A stretch of DNA of 64,000 bases from positions 62,001 through 126,000 of the forward strand of contig JAYKXP010000042.1 in the NCBI GenBank assembly GCA_037176845.1, given 5' to 3'. Made by a program: the position numbers and the translations under genes. Below the pieces are notes generated by a model, which saw only the letters and a program-made list of their open reading frames with translations, made no database searches and was not told where the DNA came from. The DNA comes from Paramarasmius palmivorus (taxonomy: Eukaryota; Basidiomycota; Agaricomycetes; Agaricales; Marasmiaceae). Positions 31,527-42,200 of this stretch are shown piece by piece. Numbering within the stretch: the first letter of the stretch is position 1; the number at the start of each line of letters is the position of its first letter.

Positions 31527-33121
31527 CCAGACGTCGTGGACGCCTCACTTTAGGGATCAAAGTTTTGGGAACCTATTAATAGCATGTGGCTGTAGACCAG
31601 AATAAAGTTCTCAAGTCCCATCCCTCTAGGGCGTCGTAGACGCCTGAGATCAACAGACACAGAATAAAGTTCCCACACTATGTCCCATACCTACCAGGGC
31701 GTCGTAGACGCCTCACATCAGGGTTCAGCGTTCAGGGCTTAGGGAACTTGTTAGAAACATTGTATGACTTAACAACATAACTCAAGACATTGCTATCCCA
31801 CCAGGGCGTCCACGACGCCCTTGTGTGGTGCCTCCTGACAAGATTATATTATTTCAGATGTCAGAATCATACGTTAACTTCACACATGGCTATTCCTGGG
31901 CGTCGTAGACGCCTCATTATAGTGTAGGGGACCTGTAAACAGCTTGATGCAGATCAGATTAAAATTCTCACAATGAGTTCCATCCCATCAAGGCGTCTAC
32001 GACGCCCTAGATCAACAGACCCAGAATAACATTCCCACACTATGTCCCATCTCACCAGGGCGTCGTAGACGCCTCACATTAGGTTACAGGGTACAGGGAT
32101 TAGATATTTGTTCACTATCTGTTGTAGATGCATCTCAGTGGGGCAACATCATGAGCTCATACAACTTGACTCAAGGCATTAACATTCCACCAGGGCGTCC
32201 ACGACGCCCTTGTGTGGTGCATCCTGACAAGCTTACATTATTTTGGACATCAGGATCTTTGTACCTTAACTTCAGACATGGCTCTTCCTGGGCGTCGTAG
32301 ACGCCTCATTGTAGTCTAGGGGACCTGTTAACAGCATGTTGTAGACCAGAATAAAGTTCTCACGATGAGTCCCATCTCACCAGGGCGTCGTAGACGCCTT
32401 GGATCAACAGGCCCAGGATAAATTCCCACACTACCTCGCATCTCACTGGAGTGCCTCACATTAGGGTATAGGGTTCAGGGGTTGGAGCACTTGTTTACTA
32501 TCAGTTCTCGTCCCACCTGGGCATCGTGGACGCCCTACTTCAAGGTGCATGTTGATGGAACATTGTTACAGTAACAAAGTAAGAACTATAATAAAGTCCC
32601 ATCATAAGTCCTGTCATACCAGGGCGTCATAGACGCCAAGGATGTGCAGACCCAGAATAAAATTCTCACAGTAAGCCCTATCCCACCAGGGCGTCGTAGA
32701 CGCCTCTGTTCCACATACCCTACCAGACCCAGAATAAATTCTCACACTATGTCTCATCCCACATGGGCGTCGTGGACGCCCCACTTTAAGGTGCATGCTG
32801 AGGGAACAGTAACAAAGTAATGACTACAATAAAGTCCCATCATGAGTCTCATCATACCAGGGCGTCGTAGACGCCTCTGTTCATCATACCCTATCAGACC
32901 CAGAATAAATTCTCACACTATGTCTCATCCCACCTGGGCGTCGTGGACGCCCTACTTCAAGGTGCATGTCAACGGAACATTGTTACGGGAACAAAGTAAG
33001 GACTACAATAAAGTCCTATCATTATTCCTATCATACCAGGGCGTCATAGACGCCAAGGATGTGCAGACCCAGAATAAAATTCTCACGGTAAGCCCCATCC
33101 CACCAGGGCGTCGTAGACGCC
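31527..33121 (+). repeat. higher-order satellite with palindromic core GGCGTC-NNN-GACGCC
   Basis: The 15-nt core starts at 31529 (one mismatch), 31629, 31698, 31805, 31899, 31992, 32059, 32194, 32291, 32384, 32519 (one mismatch), 32623, 32689, 32766, 32861, 32937, 33040 and 33107. The six-base arms are invariant in 16 of 18 copies; the centre is GTA, GTG, ATA, CAC or TAC. Between cores lie diverged phrases (CAGAATAAA(G)TTC, CACTATGTCCCAT, CACCAGG). Larger blocks recur at about 363-392 bp in the left half (31805/32194 and 31899/32291) and at about 170-250 bp in the right half. No ORF here is credible. Confidence 0.9.
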
Positions 33122-33208
33122 TCTGTGTGGTGAGATCCCACATACCCTACCAGTATCCAAGTGCCACTATCCAGATCCCTGTACTGTACCCTAGGGCATA
33201 GAACACCC

Positions 33209-33256
33209 TAGGGTCGATATCGACCCTATGGCTCCCCTACCATCCTCTAATAACCC
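33209..33256 (+). repeat. 48-bp direct repeat, right copy
   Basis: Identical to 26276-26323. It runs directly into CCTAACCCTAATA, a short C-strand telomere-like stretch, so the interval is framed by TTAGGG-like DNA on the left and CCCTAA-like DNA on the right. Confidence 0.9.
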
Positions 33257-33269
33257 CTAACCCTAATAC

Positions 33270-34239
33270 ATCCGGGACCTGGCAATGACCCTGAGCCAAT
33301 CGTCGTGCAGCTGCAACAGCATTCTTGGATTACCATCGATTCAGCAGTGCGATCAAGTACCGGAGACTCGAAAGAGAGCGAGAAAATACCCGAACGGTCT
33401 TGTGTGTCCGTATATTTATACATCCCAGACCTGTTGCATTCATGGATCAATCTACGAGGACTTCGCCGGTGATGTTGACATCTGATCTGCAGGGCTATCT
33501 CTGTATGAACCAAGGTTCTCGTTCATAACACTGACAGGTTCCCGTATAATGCTGACCTGATAGCGTCGAGGGCTCGTGTAACCTGTGTTGGAACCGATAG
33601 GATGACATGTAAGTCGCAATAAGTCACAATTCGCACTGCAAGTGTTGGGGCGGTGAGTCACGCCATCGCCATTGTATGTTCTTTAGAATTACAGTATGTT
33701 GTATTCTCTCTCGTTTCTTGTCAACAAATCATTAATGCCGATCAACTTGAAGCAAGGAACCGGATTAATGCCAATCCCAAGTACATTTCTCATCAGCAGG
33801 CAGTGGACAATGGACATGGTTCTTGCTACTCTGGCTCTATAGAATCATTGTTCCGTGACTCAGTTTGACTGATTCAGAATGATTTGCAGCCAATCAATGA
33901 TCATTGGACTCACACCAAAACCACTGAAATTCGACAGATTAGCCATATCGGAATGCGATTATCCTTATCTGGCTTATCAGTCGATATTTCAGTACGACTT
34001 TAAATATGAATATTGGACATTCCGGTGTGACTGATGTCGACTATCAATGCAAAGCTACAAAGATCATATGAGGTTAGTTGAGCATTCGCATAAATACTCA
34101 TCAATGTACTCATTGGCTACCCAGAACTACTACCTCAGTGTCCTCAGATGACGATTCCATCTCTTTGTATTATCATTTATCTCGTCATCCTACTACACTC
34201 AAGCCATGGGCTCGCACAATCTCTGCTTCCGCCTACATC
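33270..34239. other. no supported gene
   Basis: Short frames on both strands only. A plus frame at about 33653-33868 (HAIAIVCSLELQYVVF) has no recognisable domain. The region upstream of 34240 presumably holds the promoter of the GH76-like gene; no clear core elements were picked out. Confidence 0.3.
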
Positions 34240-36270
34240 ATGGCAGGTACATTCTCTCATCATTTGAACGGCTTATCCATGGTGATAACTTTGTTTTCCC
34301 TCATCCAGAACACGACAATCACCACGCCATTGGCCTCACGTATCTACACAGCTGCATCCGCCATCGATCCTGCTATCCAGCAGCTTGACTTTGATTTCAC
34401 ATATAGCACAAAGGTTGGAGGATATTTTGGGATCTTAGACTCCACTCGGCTTCACATAGCACTCTGTCTGTTCGATCACATCACCAACCAAACCAGATAC
34501 AAAAACCGTGTCGGAGATTTCTTCGATTGGCGAGGAAATGCCGGCAATGCAAACATTCCTGTTTTGGAGTCGCAGTACGCTAGTCCGAATTCCAGTTCAA
34601 TTTTAATCTGATTTCAATGATGCTATACTAGGCTAGAGATCAGGGATGTGCGTGACAGTATTTCTTTTTTGAATTGGAGTCATTGAAATGGCACAAAATG
34701 TTTCAAGACTAGCGTGTGAGATTATTCGGTTTCATCTTTACTGCATATCACTTACGATAGAACGGACCGCAGCGAATACGGTTATGCTGCCTTTCACGCG
34801 TACCTCGCATATCACAACAGTACTTTCCTACAGTTGGCTGAAGAAGCATGGAATAGAGCCAACAAGTTAGTCATTTCAGACCAGAACTTGGACGTCTGGG
34901 ATTCATTATGCCCGCTCAATCGCGAAGCACGTTCGTTCTCTGACCTTTTACACCGTAAGTTGTTTAAGGCTGACCATCCAAGATTTTAGGGGTAAAACTA
35001 GTTGGAGGTTTCCCGGGGGGCTTGTGAGGCTGACAATTAATTTTAGTAGTATCATATCTTGATATCAATTCCTACAGGGCACGGTGGACAATGCGACATA
35101 CTATATCGGTGCCAATGTCAATGGGTAAGTTATCGTCGTAACTGTACCGAAACTATGGATAACATTGCATTGAACCAGAAAATTCCTTGCGTGGGTAACC
35201 GCAAAAATAACGTACGAGTCCTCTCTCGCTGAACGCACCTCTTTCTCCTCAGCCTCTCTGGATTACTCGCCAAAGAAACCTTCAATAGAACATACGTGAC
35301 AGCCGCAAAGAGCACTGCAGCCTTTATGACGAATAATATGTTCAGGGGCAGGAGTACAGGAAACCCGCAGTCGATTCATGTATTCAACAACTGTACTGTC
35401 TCATTCGACAATCCTACGGCAGAGAATACTGCATGGTGGATCGATGGCGTATCTCTTTTGACTGCCATAGATACCCAGGGATCACCAAGTGCTATGGACC
35501 TGTATGTCTCTTCTGATTCCCTAGTTCTAGATACTCACCATCGCCCCGCATACCAAGACTCAAACAGGCAATTGTTGGGCCTGCGAATACGAACTGGATA
35601 AACGAATATGGCATTCTTGACACGGTCTCTATCGATCGCGGGCACGTTGTCAGTGCTATCACCCAGGCCTACGGGCGAATGAACCAATCCACTGGCAAAG
35701 ACCTCCAATCCTACATTTCGACCTTTGTCGCTGTTCAAGTATGAATGAATTTTGCTTTTCCTGATGTACTTGTGATGCTCATTGTTTTCTTGGATAGCAT
35801 AATGCGGTAGTAAACAACGCGCGGGCCCCAAATAGCAATTTGTACAGAGAATGGACCGTTACGACGTCACCAGGACCCGCCGCGTTCGACATCGGGAATC
35901 AAGTATCGGCCATATATGCGCTATTGGCCGGTATAAGTCTGCCTGATCAAAAAAGTGTAGATCCCACTGTCGAGACCCCAACTGGACCAACCTCCATCGA
36001 GACAGGTAGCACCACCAATCCAGTGCATACCCCCGAGGAGTAATAATCGGAAGTCTTGTCGGGGGTCTCGCTGCCCTGACGGTGATAATTGTCCTCGCTC
36101 TGGTCTACCACCGTCGTAAATCGGAACAACGATCAAGACATAGTATTTTGCCATTCACAATTGCTTTCAATGTCGAGACTCAAGCGAAAAAACACAAAGG
36201 TCAACCAATCATCGAACAGAGTTCGAGTGACATGCCACCCGACTATCAGACCGTTATTGGCCCGCCTTGA
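34240..36270 (+). CDS. GH76-like secreted/membrane-anchored protein, 3' frame disturbed
   Basis: ATG at 34240, with a hydrophobic N-terminus (LNGLSMVITLFSLIQ). Segments in order match fungal proteins of glycoside hydrolase family 76 (alpha-1,6-mannanase fold): RIYTAASAIDPAIQQLDFD; YGYAAFHAYLAYHNSTFLQL (about 34.78 kb); YIGANVNG/LSGLLAKETFNRTYVTAA; VFNNCTVSFDN; NTNWINEYGILD; ITQAYGRMNQSTGKDLQSYI; LYREWTVTTSPGPAAFDIGN (35.85 kb). A Thr/Pro-rich linker follows. A membrane helix with basic end (IIGSLVGGLAALTVIIVLAL, 36.04-36.12 kb) and a cytosolic tail end at TGA 36268. Two oddities: the expected Asp-rich catalytic area near 34.6 kb is interrupted by stops in every frame, and the linker and helix are in different frames at about 36040 with no intron found to reconcile them. 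It may be a pseudogene. Confidence 0.6.
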
Positions 36271-39200
36271 CAAAAATTTTGGGTTTGTAGCGCGCTTTAC
36301 CTATCTCTATGCCTTCATTCTGATGATGCTTTGAAAGTGACTATTTGTCAATCTATTACTTTGATCGACATGGTCCGGGCCTCTTAAAAAGCACTTCACG
36401 ACACCCTCCATCCTGTAATCACACATCCATACTCTCATACCAATTTAAAGTGCCCTTTTATGAATGAGACCGCTTGCGATAGGCGACATAACCTGGATCT
36501 TCTGATCTTCGTATCATCGAGATCCATATATCAGTTTCCTTGCACGAAACTGAATGTGATAGATCGATTCATTGAAGGTGTCATGGGCGAGAGTGCAAAG
36601 AGTGTACCCGTACAGCGAAGACAGTAATATAGTGCCCAAAGATTATCTTCGTCGGACAAGGGGTTAGTTGCCTACGCCATTCGCTGAGTACTACGGAAGG
36701 GCAGCATAAACAGATTCAACTCACGCTGGTGGTGCTCTGCATGCATTCAGCGCAAGGTTACTCCGCCGAACGCTCGAGGCTTTCATGACACTTGTAGAAT
36801 AACATTGACAATTATGAGAAGACAAATGGCATGAGATGTATCTACGCAATCATCCTGATAAAGTCACCGTAGACATCGTGATAAAGAGAAAAGACCCAAG
36901 CGGGCAACTGGTATTGCGTGTTATTAGGAGCACGTATATTCAACGAAAGAATAAATACCAAACGTGGTGTGGATACGTCTTCATTGGGGTACATCGTGCG
37001 CCGATGTTATTCCTGCAAGAGATCAGCAACGCTCGTACCAAAGAAGCGGCACACACATTGAGAACAGGACGGACCCAGCACTGTCAACCTCGGCATTTTC
37101 TCTACTGCATCCATCTCTCGTGAGGATATCCCACCCTATCGTCGAGCGCTCTATCGGATTCCTTGTGACGATAGTTGAGTACTGGGGACGTTAAGGAGGT
37201 GCTAGAGTATTTTCAGATCTATGCAGCTATCGGCTAGATAATAAAAGATCAGAGGTCAGAATTCACTCCACAGCGAGAAGCAGAGTAACGCACTATTTTC
37301 CATGAGCTTCGGCGCACGGAGTTATCTCGACTGTTTAGACCCCGCCACCTCGGTAACGAGAACCCAAAGAGCTGAGACAATGTGTCTTGCCGGCCAAACG
37401 TTTCAGACGATGTATATCCGATGTAGCGCTGAGTCGGTGAAAGGACATTGGGGGTCGAGGAGGTATAATAGGCTGAAGTGTCCGACTACGTAGCGCTCGT
37501 GAACAGCGAGCTCAAGATGAAGATACAACAGTAGAGTACTCACCGATCATTCAAGATGATTTGAATAATTGGCTGGTTCTCCGACTCGGAGTACCTTGCA
37601 TAGCCGAAAAGGCTCGTCCTTATTAGAATCGGGAAGCGCTATGTGCTATTTATAGAGTCGATAAAAACATGAGACGCGTAAGAGGGGTGCGTACAAGGGT
37701 GAGGAGTAGATTTAAGTGTGTAAGAGCGCGGAGTTCGCCACGAGTGGTGTTGCGAAGCGGCTGTAGGTGTAGCTGCGCTAGGAAGCGTACAGGCGGAGTC
37801 AAGGCGGAGTAGCGGGAGGCGATAGTCGAAAGCTGGAGTTCTGTCTGAGACGGGCTTGAAATCGTGATAGATCGTTGTCGTACGATAGCATAGATGATGT
37901 AGTGGTGTGGAAGGCCAGTTTCTGGTGTCTTTGAGGAAAGGAATGAAGCTTCTGCCGAGTTGGGGTGGAATAGCACTACCGAGTTGCCCTCTACGCTCAA
38001 ATGGGTGAGATAGCAATGTAAGAGAAGACACTACTTACCGGATAGATCATCATCATCTCATAAAACTTCCAACCATCCATCCGCCCTAAAGATCTCCAAG
38101 TAGGCATCTTTCCATCATAGAATTTGTCTGGCCAAGTCTTTGGGGTATAGCCCTTTGCTGAGGGTTGACATCGTTCGTTGGTGAGGGGCCGTCCAAATAG
38201 TACGCCTAATTGGGGTTAGGGTCAAGGTGAGCCGCGTACATTTCACAATTGACGCGAGCACTGCAGACATCGAGAGCACGTCGTGGCATTGATTCGACAG
38301 GGTAGCTTATATGGATTGTAAGGACCCAAAAATACCAAGTATCGTTTCTTCAATGCCGGAGGTTCAAACAAGGAGCGATACGGTGCTGGCGTCGGAAGAT
38401 AAAAAGGAAGAGCAATGCTGGACCATAGCCTCGAGCGCCAACCAAGCAGTCACAAGCTGATCAAAAGAAAGGTCAGCTAACCCTAAGAGCATGCGACACG
38501 GTACAAGACATCACCTTTACGCCAAATCTGAGCCTTGAGAATGGGGATCTTCGTTCCACATCTTCTTTTCAACTACAGACGTCCTTCTGTCATCGTATCT
38601 TGACCTGGTACGGAGAGGTAGCTAAGCTAGTCCAAACATGAACTTAGTGTGACACTCGGGTGAAGGTCCAATTCGACATGCGAAGGGTGATAAGTCCAGT
38701 TGGAGCATCGAGAACACAGACGAATGGCTTACGAGCGCCGAGCCTGCAAGAAAGTACCAGCGTCAGTGTCTTTCCTTTTCAACCACAAACCTACCAACTC
38801 ACTTTCTTCTCATCTCTTCTCGACGAATACGACGACACGACAAACGTTGAACCACCAAGGAAATCATAACAACTCGCTCCTAGTACTTTGGCCACCAAGA
38901 GCAAGTAGGAGGGGTAAAACGCGGCGAAAAGTCCGAGTAAATGGTGGCGGTAGCCTGAAGGGAAGGCAAACAGGCAGTGTGGTATACAGGACAATCATTT
39001 CGCGAGTGATGTCTTCCAAGTAGACTGAGGGAAGAGTGGAAAAGAGGTCGATCCAAGGCAAAACACTCTGCTAACGACAAGCGGGAGTTATTGGTGACCG
39101 TACCGATCCTGGCGCAGGATGGAGGAGCATGCTAATAGGCATAGATGAAGGGGCCGGATATTGAATGGGTGGCGGAAATGGCAGTAGAAGAGACGCGGAA

Positions 39201-42200
39201 ATGGGGTACAAGCCGATATCTGTAAGTCAACGTCAGTATCATCACTCTAACCAACTATAAGAGCACCAACGCACCTCACGCTTTCTCATAATCCTAGCTA
39301 ACCCAACGAGGACTGCGTTGTCAAGTGACGCGTGAAAATGGTTGGCCGAGGATGGTGTGGTCGTAGCCAATAGCGTTTACCAAGGATCCGGTGTGGGCTG
39401 GTGTAGCGAGGAGAGAAAGGAAGGATGAATCAAAAAAAAAAAGAACTGACCGAAACCGGACCTTTCGGCCGAACCAAGGTCTAGAACGCACCCCATCGCG
39501 TAAATAGGCAGGCACGCTTCTTGCCTTCGTTCCACAAGATTTCGATTTCGCTTTCCCCCTGGACGTGTGGATCTTAACCACAAATCCTCCTTAATTCATC
39601 TCGTCATTCACGCTCTACCATCTACCTTGCTACTGAATAATGAACTCCTCAAGCACAGGCGCGCCCCGGTATGTCTTAGCAGTACGCGTGCAACATCCTC
39701 TGACACGTGCTCAGGCTAGGTCCGTTGACTTTGCTATCCAATTAGGATGATCCTGACCCCTTATCAAGTGTTTTTGAAACCGTCGTGAGGTTGGAAAGTG
39801 AATGTTTGTCGTATAAAGAGAGTTCGGGAATCCCAAGCTCTCTACCATTTACGCCAGCAAAATTCAGGCCCAGGAGCTTCTTAGTAGGTACGTCTAAAGA
39901 ATACTATCATCTTCAGCAGGGGCTGACTTTCACCGTGTCATAGCTCAAGATAAATCTCCGAAATACCCTGTCTACAATGCCTTTTCGCTATGCTCGTCAC
40001 TTCAAGTTTGACGTGGCATCTATCTCGCCGACAATACCCCAATATCCCAACTCTTCACGCTCAACTCCCGTGTGCTCATTTACCTGCCGACTCACAACTA
40101 GACTGAACACTATGATGAACCAGGAATATCGTGTACAGCCGTTCGGTATGTTGATATTGGTACTTTTCTAGTGTTTTGTTGACAATCGTTCATCCCAGCA
40201 AGCACCAAAAGTCACCTTCCCGTCGGCACAATGTCGAGTTCGGTATTCAAGGTGCGCTCTTTGGACATGCTCTACGGGAGGTACTGATGTTTCATTTAGA
40301 ACGAATTCCTGCACTTGTTTCACAGAATTTGGATTGGATGGGACGTAGAACAACAAGATATGATTACCAAGAGAACTAGCCTTCCGACATACCGACGTTA
40401 CAGGTTCGAGGTACGTTCGTGTTATCTAGTATCTGCCTCCTTCGTCTTAGTAGTCGTGCAGGCCGTTTGGAATCAAAACTTGAACGACCCGCAGCGACAA
40501 TTCTAACGTGTCATGTCCTTCCACTCACGCCATTTGTGAGCTCCAAGAACGAAGCACCGCTACTGGGCTTATTGCTTCGGGTATCATTCTTAGGTATGTT
40601 GTTATTCCTAGCTATCTGCTTCTGCAGCTTACCTGTCAAGCCTCCGTAGCGTTGAACAACCTACGTATTATTCAGCCTTATAGCACTGACGTGCTCGTTT
40701 CTTCAGACGACTGGCAAGTCAGGCGTCGACACTTGAGTGTCACGTCTTGGCACGACATGGCTATGTATTCCAAGGGAATAGTGGCGGTGAGAGAGTAATC
40801 TCAGGGTGGTGGTTTCATACTCGAGCTATATCTATCCCTGGAGAAGCAGAGATCATCCGAGACGATACAACCAGCATTATTGCTCACCGCCATTCGATGC
40901 ATCACAGCGTTCCATAGCCCATAACCGCCTTAGCAATTCGATAGACCTTGTACACTTTAACGAGTGCCGACTCAAAACAGGGTGCAAAAAATCACGCTTC
41001 GATCCTCATACGCAACATTTTGTAGTCATCCTCGTTTCTGCACTCGTCGCATTTCCTTCTCAGACACCCGTTGTGATAGTGTCTCCGTGCTCTTTCCGTG
41101 CTCTCAATTCTTCGGGGCATGTGTCACTGGTGAGGATGAGGCCCTATATATATGGGTCCCTGCTAAGAACTCAATTGATCGCTGATAAACATCTTCCTCT
41201 TGTCAATCAAATTTTCGACGTTACCAACAAGACATAAAGCTGCTTCAAGGATTTTGGGATAGAATTTGGTGGGATACAGGAGATTGGTGCGTGAACCGTC
41301 TACTCTAGATATCGGTATCACAACTCATAGGGACGTTAAAGGTACTAGTACGTCGGCTACTTCGATAATCCCCCTGGTCGATCATTCACCGTAAACGAAC
41401 AGTAGTTGGACTAGGAACTACACCATATCTGAGAATTCTTCGCTTTACCAGTGCCACCTGCACGTGTCGCCATCAACTACATCCTCAGCCGATGATCCAG
41501 TGCGAGATAAACGTGAAACCTGAAATGCTTGACACCATTCCTAGCGTTGATATCGATATCGATGTTAAAGCGGGAGATGGAGCCTACACCTGACATTATT
41601 CACACTATTGAAACGGCAAGCTTGTCTTTTACGGCGACCGAGGTGAAGTGGGAACAGAGCACACGAAAAGGGTGCTGTACCAAATCATCGACGAGGCGCA
41701 GTGCAGTTTGTGGTCCAATTATACTGTCTTCTTCACTACGACCATGCCCTTTATATCCTGTACACACTCATCCTATACGTCTCCTTCACGTTATTCTATC
41801 CCCTCTCTGAAGCCCAACCAACACCCACAAGTTCTGTCTTAAATGATTGATTGTCAAGGATACCGGTGGTATAATCAGCCCTGGAAAGGGATGCATCAGA
41901 TCCGTACTCCGACAAGAAAATTATGTTCACCCGCCAGTATACGGCTGCCAGTGTATGACTGTGATAACTAGTTCTTCCCGTCACCGGAACCCCCACAGAA
42001 ATGTCGCGAGAAACCGTTCATTGGCATATCAACAATTCGTCCGCTTGATTCTTTCTGTGGTCCGTCGGTGACGGGGATACATGAATCAAGCAGGGAATGG
42101 GTATTGGCGGAGGAGGCTGGTGTCACAGTGTCAACTGAGGGCTACGTTGGGAAAAAGTGGAGGACGCAGGGAGGGGGTTGTCGGTGGAGCTGTCAATTGA

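Noticed and set aside
31527..33121. CRISPR-like array (regular palindromic repeats)
   Set aside because: Spacers are related to each other, spacing is irregular, the window is eukaryotic and no cas-type gene is present.
26276..33256. LTR retrotransposon (direct repeats as LTRs)
   Set aside because: The direct repeats are only 48 bp, lack TG...CA ends, and no gag, protease, reverse transcriptase or integrase motif lies between them.
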